From Duganella phyllosphaerae (lineage in GTDB: Bacteria; Pseudomonadota; Gammaproteobacteria; Burkholderiales; Burkholderiaceae_D), in assembly GCF_001758785.1 (NCBI RefSeq), contig NZ_LROM01000147.1, positions 62,001-126,000 of the forward strand: a stretch of 64,000 nucleotides of DNA, read 5' to 3'. Under the pieces are notes generated by a model. It was not told where the DNA came from. It did no database searches and saw only the letters and a program-made list of their open reading frames with translations. The position numbers and the translations under genes are program-made. Shown piece by piece: positions 1 to 8,340 of the stretch; position 1 is the first letter of the stretch; each line of letters starts with the position of its first letter.

Positions 1-1039
1 TCGGTTCGTCGGCAACGAAATACGTGGCCAGCTTGCGGCTGATGAAGCGTGCCGTGGCCGGGCTGCGGCACAGGCGGTCGAGCGCCTCGTCCACCTCGGC
101 CAGGCCGCGCCCCTTGACCGGCTGGCCAAGGAACTGCTTGTCGCCGTAGTCGTGGCGGTTGGGATTGAACTCGAACAGGCCGCTGCGTACGTACTGCGAC
201 TGCAATTCCTTTTTGACCTTCGGTGCGGTGTCGGTCAGGTTGACGCCCACGCCGGTGAGGATGCGCGCCAGTTCCTGCACGTCGCGCTGGCTGTAGCCGC
301 CGTCCACGCCCAGCGTGTGCAGCTCCATCAGCTCGCGCGCATAGTTTTCGTTGATGCGGTTGGCGGCGTTCTGTTCGTTGTCGAGGTAGCGGATCATGGC
401 CGGGTGGCGCAGGGTGGCGCCCAGCAGGTCGCGGAACTTGCCCAGCGCGTGCGGCCGGATCGCGGTTTCCTCGTAGTCGCCCACCAGTACGCGCAGGTTG
501 CTTTTGCCCGAGTGGACATTGAAATGGTTCATCCAGAACCACGTCATCTGTTCCTGCAACTGGTTCGGTGAATACAGGTCGCGCAGCAGCGAGCGGGTGG
601 CCGCCTCGCGCGCCAGGTTGTTCATGGCCTGCTGGTAGGCCTTTTGCGCGGTCTTCTTGTCCTCGTCGTCGGCGATCTTGTCGGCATCCTTGCGCTGCCG
701 TTCGAGGTCGGCCACCAGGAATGGTAGCGGCGTCTTGGAAATGGCCAGGTTGTCGATCTGGGCCTGGGCGGCGGCCGGCAGCGGCGCCGGGGCCGGGTGC
801 AGCTGGCGTTCGAGCCAGGCTTCGTAGCCCAGGGTTTGCGCCTGCTGCCAGGTGCCCTGGTTGACGCCCCAGCTCACGCGGTTGACGGCGGCGGGCAGTT
901 GCGCTGGTGCGATGGCGGCTGGCGCGTTGTCCGCTGTGCCATCGCCGCTGCCGGTGCTGGCGCAGCCAGCGAGCAGGGTCGCCGTGCCAGCGAAGAGTGC
1001 GATCGTCAAGGTACGAAGCTGAAGTGGCTTGGCTTGCAT
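1..1039 (-). CDS. DUF1800 family lipoprotein, C-terminal part missing
   Basis: The gene runs off the left edge; about 346 N-terminal residues are visible. The start ATG at 1039 follows a GGGGGA-like ribosome site. The N-terminus is a lipoprotein signal with an LLAGC lipobox at about residues 22-26, so export and lipid anchoring are expected. The body carries the DUF1800 pattern, including a WFWMNHFNVH segment near residue 170 and the RINENYARELMELHTLG segment near residue 230. DUF1800 proteins are often paired with a DUF1501 gene, which would lie outside the window. The biochemical function is unknown. Family assignment is confident; function cannot be stated. Confidence 0.85.
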   Translation of the reverse strand, partial: MQAKPLQLRTLTIALFAGTATLLAGCASTGSGDGTADNAPAAIAPAQLPAAVNRVSWGVNQGTWQQAQTLGYEAWLERQLHPAPAPLPAAAQAQIDNLAISKTPLPFLVADLERQRKDADKIADDEDKKTAQKAYQQAMNNLAREAATRSLLRDLYSPNQLQEQMTWFWMNHFNVHSGKSNLRVLVGDYEETAIRPHALGKFRDLLGATLRHPAMIRYLDNEQNAANRINENYARELMELHTLGVDGGYSQRDVQELARILTGVGVNLTDTAPKVKKELQSQYVRSGLFEFNPNRHDYGDKQFLGQPVKGRGLAEVDEALDRLCRSPATARFISRKLATYFVADEP

Positions 1040-1269
1040 GGCATCCCCCGGAAACGATAATTACAGTAGAGTATGCCAATTCGAAGGCAGCGCTATATTT
1101 GTTTTGTGTAGAGTGAAACAGGATGTTACCGGGAGGCAGAACTGCTGAGGGGTGTGGCGGGAGAGGAGGGTAATGCAGCTGTCAGCGGGGTTTGGGCTGA
1201 AGCATGATCGCATTGGGGGCGCCGGTTACCGCATGCCGGCGCCTGGCATGGCAAGATCAGCTAAGCTGG

Positions 1270-1557
1270 TCAGTGCATTGAGGCGGTCGACAGATCTTTC
1301 AGTTCACGGATGCTGATATCTGACTTCTCGTGCATCCGCAGCAAAATCGTGGCACCCACTGCCAGCTTGCGATGGCGAATTTTGCTGATGATCGGCGGCT
1401 GAACTTCCAAAACGCGGCACAACTCTGCATCGTTTTTAAGGTTCATCTTTTCGATCAAAGTATCGAGTAACTTGTTCGGAACAAAACTGGAAGGTTCCAG
1501 CGCCCGAGCACGATTCATCGCTTCGATCAGTTCCATCTTTTTTTGCCTTACGTTCAT
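1270..1557 (-). CDS. Small XRE/Cro-type helix-turn-helix protein
   Basis: A 95-residue protein with one recognisable region, residues about 38-70, that fits a Cro/CI-like helix-turn-helix (a KNDAELCRVLEVQPPIISKIR core, then RKLAVGATILLRMHE). It has no other domain. The ATG at 1557 has a strong AAGGAGGAG site 6-7 nt upstream, which supports a real gene and fixes the start. Base composition is clearly lower in GC than the flanking genes, and the 177-bp upstream spacer is AT-rich, which could mean relatively recent acquisition. It stands alone between the DUF1800 gene and the ABC operon on the same strand. It is probably a DNA-binding regulator; the target is unknown. Confidence 0.75.
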   Translation of the reverse strand: MNVRQKKMELIEAMNRARALEPSSFVPNKLLDTLIEKMNLKNDAELCRVLEVQPPIISKIRHRKLAVGATILLRMHEKSDISIRELKDLSTASMH

Positions 1558-1734
1558 TTTTCGCTCCTCCTTAGCTTAAACGTGAAGAAATGACGTCTTC
1601 CCAGCAAGGCTAGCGCTCACACTATTGCTTTGAATGTGGAGCGCTACTCAACATTCTTGATAACCGTGCAAGTTAGTTCAAATCATACTCCTTTGTGACT
1701 AACACTGCAGCGTTTAACAATTGAATTATCTTGT

Positions 1735-2424
1735 TTATTGCTCAAATGGCTGGACAAATGTTGTTTCCTGTATGCCGCATTTCGATAGTTGTAGGATTTT
1801 GTCTGTCATTTCGGCGGCGATGTGCGAATGTGTGACCATGATGGCGCAAGCGCCGGTCGCCTTGATCTCGCGGCGGAGCAATTCCAGGATGCCCTGGGCG
1901 GTGTCGGGGTCGAGGTTGCCGGTGGGCTCGTCGGCCAGCACCAGGGCCGGGCGGTGCACCAGCGCGCGGGCAATCGCCACGCGCTGCATCTCGCCGCCGG
2001 ACAGTTGATGGGGGAAGTCGTTGCCGCGTCCGCCCAGTCCCACGGCGTCGAGCATCTCGGCCGCGCGCGCGACCGGCAGGCCGTTGAGCAAGAGCGGCAG
2101 CGCCACGTTTTGCAGCAGCGTCAGGTGCGGTAGCACGTGAAAGGCTTGGAAGATGAAACCCATGCGCGCGCGGCGCAAACGGGTGGCGGCGTCGTCGTCC
2201 AGGCCCGCCATCGGCACGCCGTCGATGATGATGGAGGAACCGTCTGCGGCGTCCGGTGTATCGAGGCCGGCGACCAGGTTCAGTAGCGTGGACTTGCCCA
2301 CGCCCGAGTCGCCCATGATGGCGACGAATTCGCCCGCCCTGAAGGTCCACGACAGGTTGGCCAGCACCGGGCGGCCGTTGTAGGACTTGGACAGGTTGCG
2401 CAGTTCGAGCAGTGGCGTGGACAT
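1735..2424 (-). CDS. LolD/MacB-type ABC transporter ATP-binding protein
   Basis: A 229-residue ABC ATPase. Visible motifs are Walker A (GDSGVGKST, about residues 37-45), Q-loop (FIFQAFHVLP), signature LSGGEMQRVAIARAL, Walker B/D-loop (LVLADEPTGNLD) and H-loop (MVTHSH). The QRVAIARALVHRP...LADEPTGNLD pattern is typical of the LolD/MacB/FtsE group, which normally energises FtsX-type permeases, not PhnE-type permeases. It is the last gene of the five-gene operon running leftward from 5842, 23 nt after the second PhnE-like permease, and no FtsX-like partner is visible. It may be a second ATPase of the importer or may serve an unlinked permease. Family is confident; role is unclear. Confidence 0.85.
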   Translation of the reverse strand: MSTPLLELRNLSKSYNGRPVLANLSWTFRAGEFVAIMGDSGVGKSTLLNLVAGLDTPDAADGSSIIIDGVPMAGLDDDAATRLRRARMGFIFQAFHVLPHLTLLQNVALPLLLNGLPVARAAEMLDAVGLGGRGNDFPHQLSGGEMQRVAIARALVHRPALVLADEPTGNLDPDTAQGILELLRREIKATGACAIMVTHSHIAAEMTDKILQLSKCGIQETTFVQPFEQ

Positions 2425-2447
2425 GAAAACCTAACGGGGTGAGTGGA

Positions 2448-3245
2448 CTATCGTGTGAGGGCGCGCCGCAGCGCGTAACTGGCGGCGTCCACCACGGCGA
2501 CCAGCACCAGCATGGCGATGATGACGGTGGCCGCCTGCTGCATCTGGAACAGCGACAGGTGGTATTTAAGCATTTGTCCGAGGCCGCCGGCCCCCACCAC
2601 GCCCAGGATGGCGGCGGCGCGGATATTGTTCTCCCAGCGGTACAGCGTGTACGACAGCATTTGCGGCAGCGTTTGCGGCAGCGTGGCGTAGAAAAACGCC
2701 GCAGCGGCGGTGGCGCCGTTGGTGCGCAGCGTTTGCTCTGGCCCCGGTGCGGCGTTTTCCAGCGCATCGGCAAACAGCCGGCCCAGCACCCCGGCCGTGT
2801 GCGCGGCCAGCGCCAGCGTGCCGCCGAACGGCCCCAGGCCGGCGGCGATCAGGAGGATCGAGGCCCACACCAGCTCGGGAATCGAGCGCAGCACGTTGAG
2901 CAGGGCGCGCACCAGCACGCGCGGCCCCTGGCCCAGCCGGCCCGACGCTGGCAGCCCCAGCGCCAGCCCGGCGATGACCGCCAGCAGCGTGCCGAGCGCC
3001 GACATCGACATGGTTTCCAGCGTGGCCCACGCGGTCTTGACCAGGAACGGGGTCGACGTCTCGGGCGGGGCGAAGCCGGCCAGCAGTTCGGTGGCGCTGT
3101 TGATGGCGTCGAACGTGAAAAAGTCGCGCCACTTGAGCGGCAGCGAGGCGAAACTGGCCACCACCAGGGCGACCAGCAGCACCATCAGCGCGATGATGGT
3201 CCAGTCGCGCGGCGGCGGCTTGGGCATGTGGGAATGCTGTTTCAT
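2448..3245 (-). CDS. phnE: PhnE-like ABC transporter permease 2
   Basis: A 265-residue inner-membrane permease with about six hydrophobic segments. The conserved permease loop is present near the C-terminus (RWENNIRAAAILGVVGAGGLGQ), as in the phosphonate/phosphite PhnE family. The ATG at 3245 overlaps the stop of the preceding permease gene (ATGA), so I chose it over the internal ATG at 3227. With the other PhnE-like gene it would form a heterodimeric channel for the PhnD/PhnC-like components. The substrate cannot be read from the permease. Linkage to egtD and, farther away, selD-senB-senA makes a selenium oxyanion a reasonable alternative to phosphonate. Confidence 0.85.
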   Translation of the reverse strand: MKQHSHMPKPPPRDWTIIALMVLLVALVVASFASLPLKWRDFFTFDAINSATELLAGFAPPETSTPFLVKTAWATLETMSMSALGTLLAVIAGLALGLPASGRLGQGPRVLVRALLNVLRSIPELVWASILLIAAGLGPFGGTLALAAHTAGVLGRLFADALENAAPGPEQTLRTNGATAAAAFFYATLPQTLPQMLSYTLYRWENNIRAAAILGVVGAGGLGQMLKYHLSLFQMQQAATVIIAMLVLVAVVDAASYALRRALTR

Positions 3246-4099
3246 CCGAGCCGCCTGCGCAAGATCCTGGAAAACAGGTCGGCCAGCGCGACCAGCAGCA
3301 CGAACACCAGCAGCATCGACGACACTTCGGCGCCGGCCATCATCTTCATCGATTCGTCCATCCGCTGCCCCAGGCCGCCGGCGCCCACGAAGCCCATTAC
3401 CACCGAGCCCCGAATCGCGCATTCCCAGCGATACACGGTGTACGACATCAGTTCGGAGGCCGATTCCGGCAGCGCGCCGTACAACAGCGCAGCGAGCCTG
3501 CCGCTGCCGTTGGTCAGCAGGGTGTCGGTGCTGTGGGTGTCCGATGATTCGAGAATTTCGGCATAGACCTTGCCCAGCATGCCGCAGTAGGTGAGGGCAA
3601 TGGCCAGCACCCCGGCCGTGGGGCCGAAGCCGATGATGCGCACGAACAGCAGCGCCCAGACCAGTTCCGGCACGCTGCGCAGCAAGATCAACAGCCAGCG
3701 CACGCCCTGGCGCAGCAGGCGCGCGGGCAGGCGCGTGCGGCCGGTGCCGAGCGCCGAGATCGACAGGCGGTCGGTGATGATGAGGGTAGCGGGAATGGCC
3801 ACCACCAGCGCCAGCGCCAGGCCGGCGGTGGCAATGGCCACGGTTTGCCAGGTTTCGCGCAGCAGCAGTTGCAGGAACTCGGGGCTGTGCGCGGGCACCA
3901 GGAAGTCGGACAGGAAGCGGCCGGTGGCGGCCAGGCTTTGCCAGTCCCACAGTATCCACGGCTTGAATTCGCTCAGGACCAGCATTGGCCACAGGATGGC
4001 AAGCGCCAGCAGGCAGGCCATGACGCGGCCGCGCCACGCCGGGTCGCGGTGCAGATGGGCGGGCAACTGCGCCGACACGGGGCGGGCCGTCGCGGTCAC
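3242..4099 (-). CDS. phnE: PhnE-like ABC transporter permease 1
   Basis: A 285-residue inner-membrane permease of the PhnE family. The signature loop YRWECAIRGSVVMGFVGAGGLGQ lies in the C-terminal third, and an early hydrophobic segment starts at about residue 27. The chosen start is GTG at 4099, which overlaps the phnC-like stop (GTGA). Longer in-frame starts would run deep into phnC and look like random open frame. The gene overlaps its neighbours at both ends, so it is translationally coupled in the importer operon. The two permeases differ substantially from each other, which suggests a heterodimer. The substrate is discussed under the binding protein. Confidence 0.85.
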   Translation of the reverse strand: MTATARPVSAQLPAHLHRDPAWRGRVMACLLALAILWPMLVLSEFKPWILWDWQSLAATGRFLSDFLVPAHSPEFLQLLLRETWQTVAIATAGLALALVVAIPATLIITDRLSISALGTGRTRLPARLLRQGVRWLLILLRSVPELVWALLFVRIIGFGPTAGVLAIALTYCGMLGKVYAEILESSDTHSTDTLLTNGSGRLAALLYGALPESASELMSYTVYRWECAIRGSVVMGFVGAGGLGQRMDESMKMMAGAEVSSMLLVFVLLVALADLFSRILRRRLG

Positions 4100-4941
4100 A
4101 GGCAGGCGCCGGCGCCGGGTTTGACCAGCATGGTCTGCGGCTCCGACGGCGCTGCCGGTGCCGGCGTGGTGGATTCGCCCTGGTACAACTCGGCGATCAT
4201 CTGCGGCGTGACCTGCGCGCGCGGCAGATCGAAGACGATGCGGCCGGCGCGCAGCGCGACGATGCGCGGAAAATGCGCCAGCGCCAGCTCCACCTGGTGC
4301 AGGCTGCATACCAGGGTGGCGTTGCGGGCGGCCGCTTCTTCGCGCAACGTCGTGAGGGTGAGTTCGGACAGCACCGGGTCGAGCGCGGACAGCGGCTCGT
4401 CCACCAGCAGCGCTTCGGCCGGTGCGAGCAGCAGGCGCGCCAGGCCGCAGCGCTGGCGTTCGCCGCCCGACAGGCGGTCCACGCGCGAGTAAAGTTTATC
4501 GCCGAGGTTAAAGCGCGACAGCGCCTGCCACGCCGCTTGCGGATCGGCCGGTTTGAACAGCGAGGCCAGTGCGCGCCAGATGCTCCACTGCGGCAGGTGC
4601 GCGGCCAGCACCGCCGTCACCACGCGCTGGCGCGGCGGCAGCGGCGGCGTTTGCGGCGCCAGGAACAGGCGCGCGCGCAGCCGGTGGCGCGCAGCATTGC
4701 CGAGCGCCCACGGGTCTTGATCGAAGATGGTAAAAGTGCCCCCATAGGGCTGCTGCGCACACGCCAGGGTGGCCAGCAAGGTGGTCTTGCCGGCGCCCGA
4801 GGGGCCGATCAATGCCAGTTGCTCCCCCTGTTCGATGGTGAGCGAGAGATCGCGCAGTGCGGGCAGGGGGGCGCCTGTTGGCGCACCTGACGAGGCGCCG
4901 CGATGGCGCACCGTCAGGCGGTGCAAATGGTAGGTCGGCAT
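4096..4941 (-). CDS. phnC: PhnC-like ABC transporter ATP-binding protein
   Basis: A 281-residue ATPase that would power the PhnE-like permeases. Walker A is GPSGAGKTT (about residues 46-54). The signature region reads LSGGERQRCGLARLL, followed by Walker B ALLVDEPLSALDP and an H-loop histidine (CSLHQVELA). The C-terminal extension after residue 235 is Ala/Pro-rich. It lies 25 nt after the binding-protein gene and overlaps the first permease by 4 nt. No strong ribosome site is visible before the ATG, so translation may be coupled to the upstream gene. PhnC family membership is clear; the substrate is not. Confidence 0.85.
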   Translation of the reverse strand: MPTYHLHRLTVRHRGASSGAPTGAPLPALRDLSLTIEQGEQLALIGPSGAGKTTLLATLACAQQPYGGTFTIFDQDPWALGNAARHRLRARLFLAPQTPPLPPRQRVVTAVLAAHLPQWSIWRALASLFKPADPQAAWQALSRFNLGDKLYSRVDRLSGGERQRCGLARLLLAPAEALLVDEPLSALDPVLSELTLTTLREEAAARNATLVCSLHQVELALAHFPRIVALRAGRIVFDLPRAQVTPQMIAELYQGESTTPAPAAPSEPQTMLVKPGAGACL

Positions 4942-4966
4942 GCAGGACTGTGTGGATGGCTGCGGA

Positions 4967-5842
4967 TTACTTCTTCAGCAGGCCGGCGTTTTGCGCGGCA
5001 GCTTCGATGGCGGTGTAGTTTTCAGCCCTGGTCGGGATGAACTTCGATGCGCGTTGCAGGTCCATGATCACCTTGTCCTGCGGGTTCTTCGGATCGAGCG
5101 CCAGGAAGGCATCGGTCAGCTTCTTCTTGAGGTCCGCGTTCATGTCGGTGCGCACGCTCCAGTTGTAGTCGTAGTAGCCAGGCGTGGTGTAGAACACGCG
5201 CACCACGGCCGGGTCGACCTTTTTCTCGGCGACCAGTTTTTCCCAGACCGAGATATTCAGGGCGCCCGCATCGACCTTGCCGCCGGCAACCGCTGCCACG
5301 GTGGAGTCGTGCTGGCCGGAGAAGGCGATGCGCTTCAAGTCGGTGTCGGGATTGATCTTGGCGGCCAGCATGAACGAGCGTGGCATCAGGTGGCCCGACG
5401 TGGAAGATTCCGAACCGAAGGTGAACGTATGGCCTTTCAGGTCTTCGAGTTTATTGATGTCTTTCTGGGTGGTGATGAACACCGAGCGGAATTTTTCATC
5501 TTCGGCGCGCTGCACCAGCGGCGTCACCTGGTTCTTGCTGCGTTCTTTCGCTTGCACGAAGGTGAAGCCGCCGAACCACACCATGTCCACCTTCTTGTTG
5601 ATCAGCGCTTCGACCGAGGCGGCGTAGTCGGTCACCGGGGTGAATTCCACCTTCATGCCGATTTTCTTTTCCAGGTAGTCGCCCAGCGGCTTGAACTTGC
5701 GCTGCAGTTCGGTCGGGGATTCGTCCGGAATCGCGGACACGCGGAACACGCCATTAGCCGATTGCGCTTGGGCAAAGGCGGCGCTAACCAGCAAGCCGGC
5801 GGCCAGCACCGATTTAATGGTGCTCAAGGAAGAAAATTTCAT
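4967..5842 (-). CDS. phnD: PhnD-like periplasmic binding protein, candidate selenium-oxyanion binder
   Basis: A 291-residue secreted binding protein; the signal peptide ends near AFAQAQS (about residue 30). It has the PhnD/phosphite-binding family pattern: VEFTPVTDYAASVEAL, DMVWFGGFTFVQA, and a TSGHLMPRSFML ligand-site segment. I start at the ATG at 5842, directly before the signal peptide; an upstream ATG would add 13 atypical residues. It is the first gene of the importer operon and diverges from egtD across 153 bp. From memory, one PhnD clade is annotated as putative selenate-binding because its genes sit near selD. This locus, about 7.5 kb from selD-senB, fits that pattern. The ligand is inferred, and phosphonate or phosphite remains possible. 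Confidence 0.8.
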   Translation of the reverse strand: MKFSSLSTIKSVLAAGLLVSAAFAQAQSANGVFRVSAIPDESPTELQRKFKPLGDYLEKKIGMKVEFTPVTDYAASVEALINKKVDMVWFGGFTFVQAKERSKNQVTPLVQRAEDEKFRSVFITTQKDINKLEDLKGHTFTFGSESSTSGHLMPRSFMLAAKINPDTDLKRIAFSGQHDSTVAAVAGGKVDAGALNISVWEKLVAEKKVDPAVVRVFYTTPGYYDYNWSVRTDMNADLKKKLTDAFLALDPKNPQDKVIMDLQRASKFIPTRAENYTAIEAAAQNAGLLKK

Positions 5843-5995
5843 GTGGAAAGCCCTATGGGTGAGTTGGGTGAAACGCCGCACAGTGTTTTTGTGCGTGCCG
5901 CGAAAGAATGCAGATTCGGCTATGATAACAAAAAGTCGGCTCTCGCCCCATGGGCCTCGTGCAGACCGGCATTACCCCTAAAGGCAGAGCAACAT

Positions 5996-6961
5996 ATGCA
6001 TACAACCCGCACGGAACTTCCCGCGCGCGCGCATGGCAGCGCCGCCGTGATCGCCGAAATTTCCGCCGGCCTGCTGGCCAACGAGGCCCATACTTCTCCC
6101 AAGTTCCTTTACGACAGCCTCGGTTCCCGGCTGTTCGAAGCGATCTGCGAGCTGCCCGAATACTATCCAACCCGTACCGAGGCGGCGATTTTCGACGTCC
6201 ATGGCGCGGCCATGGCGCACGATATCGGCACCGGCGTCTCGCTGATCGACCTGGGCGCGGGCAATTGCGCCAAGGCGGCCGGCCTGTTCCCGCTGCTGCA
6301 ACCGGCGCAGTACGTGCCGGTCGATATCTCGCGCGACTTCCTCACCGAGTCGGTCACGCGCCTGCAGCAGCGCTTCCCGCACATCGAGATGACGCCGCTG
6401 GGGCTCGACTTTTCCGGCGGCTTTGCTCTGCCCGACAGCGTGCGCGCCAAACGCCGCCTGTTCTTCTACCCCGGCTCGTCGATCGGTAATTTTTCGCCGG
6501 AACAGGCCATCGCCTTCTTGCGCGGCCTGCGCGCCAATGCCGGCGACGACGGCGGCCTGCTGATCGGCGTCGATCTGGTGAAAGACAGCGCGGTGCTTGA
6601 TGCGGCCTATGACGATGCCATCGGCGTCACCGCCGCCTTCAACTTGAACATGCTGCGCCACGTGAACCACCTGGTCGGCGCCGACTTCAATGTGCGCGAC
6701 TGGCAGCACCACGCTTTCTTCAACCCGCACGCCAAGCGCATCGAAATGCACCTCGAGGCGCGCAGCGCCGTCACCGTGCGCTGGTCCGGCCACGAGCGCC
6801 ACTTCGCCAGCGGTGAGCGCATCCACACCGAAGACAGTTATAAATACACGCGGCAGTCGTTCGTCAGCCTGCTCGAACAAGCCGGCTTTGCCACCAACCG
6901 GGTATGGACCGACGAGAACAACTGGTTCGCCGTGATCCACGCCCGCGTCATCCCCGACTGA
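5996..6961 (+). CDS. egtD: L-histidine N(alpha)-methyltransferase EgtD
   Basis: EgtD trimethylates histidine with three S-adenosylmethionine to give hercynine, the first step of ergothioneine synthesis. The 321 residues match the usual EgtD length. Visible markers are the N-terminal KFLYDSLGSRLFEAICELPEYYPTRTE segment, the SAM-binding LIDLGAGNCAK loop (about residues 80-90), the FFYPGSSIGNFSP segment and a C-terminal EDSYKYT motif. The start ATG at 5996 has a GGCAGAG site upstream. egtB follows after 9 nt with its own GGAG site, so the two are one operon. Hercynine is also the acceptor used by SenA, so this gene probably feeds the selenoneine genes 7 kb away. Confidence 0.95.
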   Translation: MHTTRTELPARAHGSAAVIAEISAGLLANEAHTSPKFLYDSLGSRLFEAICELPEYYPTRTEAAIFDVHGAAMAHDIGTGVSLIDLGAGNCAKAAGLFPLLQPAQYVPVDISRDFLTESVTRLQQRFPHIEMTPLGLDFSGGFALPDSVRAKRRLFFYPGSSIGNFSPEQAIAFLRGLRANAGDDGGLLIGVDLVKDSAVLDAAYDDAIGVTAAFNLNMLRHVNHLVGADFNVRDWQHHAFFNPHAKRIEMHLEARSAVTVRWSGHERHFASGERIHTEDSYKYTRQSFVSLLEQAGFATNRVWTDENNWFAVIHARVIPD

Positions 6962-6970
6962 GGAGTCCTG

Positions 6971-8182
6971 ATGGACATGCGCCCGCCGCAACTGACCGAT
7001 ATGCCTTTGGACGCCCGTTACAGCGCGGTGCGCGCCCACACGCTGGCGCTGGCCGCGCCGCTGTCCGACGAGGACTGCGGCGCCCAATCGATGCCCGACG
7101 CCAGCCCGGTCAAGTGGCACATGGCGCACACTACCTGGTTCTTCGAGACCTTCATCCTCGAGCGCATGGAGCCAGATTTTGCGCCATTCCACCCGGCGTT
7201 CCGGGTGCTGTTCAATTCGTACTACAACGGCGTGGGGGACAAGCATCCGCGCGCCCAGCGCGGCCTGCTCACGCGGCCGGCGATGGCGCAGGTGCGCGCC
7301 TACCGCGCCGATGTCGATGCGCGCATGGCGCGCCTGCTGGCGGCCGAACTCGAAGCGGAGCAGCGCGCCGTGCTCGAGATGTTGATCACGCTGGGCCTGC
7401 AGCACGAACAGCAGCACCAGGAATTGATACTCACTGACGTCAAGCACCTGCTGGCGCAAAGCGCCTTGCTGCCGGCGTACCTCGACGCGCCGCGTGCGGT
7501 CGAAACGGCGGCAGCGCCAGTGGCATGGGTAAATTTTGAAGGTGGCCTGGCCGAGATCGGCCACGCGGGCGACGGCTTTTGCTTCGACAACGAACTGCCA
7601 CGCCACAAGCAGTACGTGGCGCCGTTCCAGCTGGCCTCGCGCCTGGTCACCAACGGCGAGTACCTGGCCTTTGTGGCCGCCGGCGGCTATTTCAATGCCG
7701 CGCTGTGGCTGGCGGAAGGCTGGGACTGGGTACGCACGCAAGGCATCAAGGCGCCGTTTTACTGGCACCAGGACGAGCAGGGCGCCTGGACCGAATTCAC
7801 GCTGCACGGCGCGCAACCGCTCGACCTTGACCGTCCCGCCACCCACCTGTCGCTGTTCGAGGCCGATGCCTACGCCCACTGGGCCGGCGCACGCCTGCCC
7901 ACCGAAGCTGAATGGGAAGTCGCCTCTGCATCGACGCACTTGCAGCAGATGTTCGGCCACTGCTGGCAATGGACCAGCAGCAGCTACGCGCCGTATCCTG
8001 GCTTCCAGGTCGCACCCGGTGCGCTGGGCGAATACAACGGCAAGTTCATGTTGAACCAGTACGTGCTGCGCGGCTCTTCGTGCGCCACCCCTGACGGCCA
8101 CACGCGTGCCACCTACCGCAATTTCTTCCCCGCCGGCGCCCGCTGGCAGTTCACGGGATTGCGTCTGGCGCGCCGACACTGA
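6971..8182 (+). CDS. egtB: Ergothioneine biosynthesis sulfoxide synthase EgtB
   Basis: A 403-residue non-haem iron enzyme that joins hercynine to a thiol substrate with oxygen, giving the sulfoxide precursor of ergothioneine. An N-terminal DinB-like domain carries the iron ligands: a His at about 53 (WHMAHTTW) and HEQQHQE at about 145-151, the HxxxHxE motif. The C-terminal half is a formylglycine-generating-enzyme-like domain with RLPTEAEWE, CWQWTSSSYAPYPGF and a terminal FTGLRLAR. No egtA or egtC is nearby, so the sulfur donor may be cysteine rather than gamma-glutamylcysteine; this is an inference. A C-S lyase (EgtE-type) is not in the window. It is a paralogue of senA at 15417. Confidence 0.93.
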   Translation: MDMRPPQLTDMPLDARYSAVRAHTLALAAPLSDEDCGAQSMPDASPVKWHMAHTTWFFETFILERMEPDFAPFHPAFRVLFNSYYNGVGDKHPRAQRGLLTRPAMAQVRAYRADVDARMARLLAAELEAEQRAVLEMLITLGLQHEQQHQELILTDVKHLLAQSALLPAYLDAPRAVETAAAPVAWVNFEGGLAEIGHAGDGFCFDNELPRHKQYVAPFQLASRLVTNGEYLAFVAAGGYFNAALWLAEGWDWVRTQGIKAPFYWHQDEQGAWTEFTLHGAQPLDLDRPATHLSLFEADAYAHWAGARLPTEAEWEVASASTHLQQMFGHCWQWTSSSYAPYPGFQVAPGALGEYNGKFMLNQYVLRGSSCATPDGHTRATYRNFFPAGARWQFTGLRLARRH

Positions 8183-8279
8183 GCACGCGCTACGTACTAT
8201 CACTCAAATTGACGAGTATTCTCACCGAAAGCGGGGCAACGCTCGCTCTTTCGCGCCCGTTCGCTTGCTATTGTTAATC

Positions 8280-8329
8280 AAGTAAATGATAATTTAATCA
8301 TCTTTTCAATCGCTTTCAATCATTTACTT
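8280..8329. repeat. AT-rich inverted repeat before the GNAT gene
   Basis: AAGTAAATGAT at 8280-8290 is exactly reversed as ATCATTTACTT at 8319-8329, an 11-bp stem with a 28-nt loop. A competing hairpin ATGAT-AATTTA-ATCAT lies inside the left arm. It ends 11 nt before the GNAT start and could be an operator or a leader structure. Confidence 0.6.
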
Positions 8330-8340
8330 TACTTCTTACC

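Noticed and set aside
152..1060. Open frames on the plus strand at the left edge
   Set aside because: They lie opposite the DUF1800 lipoprotein gene, which has a lipobox, a ribosome site and recognisable family motifs; the plus-strand products are Gly/Arg/Val-rich and look like nothing known.
2448..4037. A 529-codon open frame that would fuse extra sequence to the second PhnE-like permease
   Set aside because: The first half is antisense-like, low-complexity sequence inside the other permease gene; the real start at 3245 overlaps the upstream stop as ATGA.
5881..5940. TATGAT at 5921-5926 as the egtD promoter
   Set aside because: No -35 at a suitable distance could be recognised, so it was not listed as a feature; it remains possible.
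4940..5995. Long N-terminal extension of egtD
   Set aside because: It lies opposite the PhnD-like gene; EgtD proteins start at the MHTTRTELPARAHG region, which is preceded by a ribosome site.
5978..8203. A 741-codon minus-strand frame across egtD-egtB
   Set aside because: It is a mirror frame caused by high GC codon bias; the product has no recognisable domain, while both plus-strand genes are clear.
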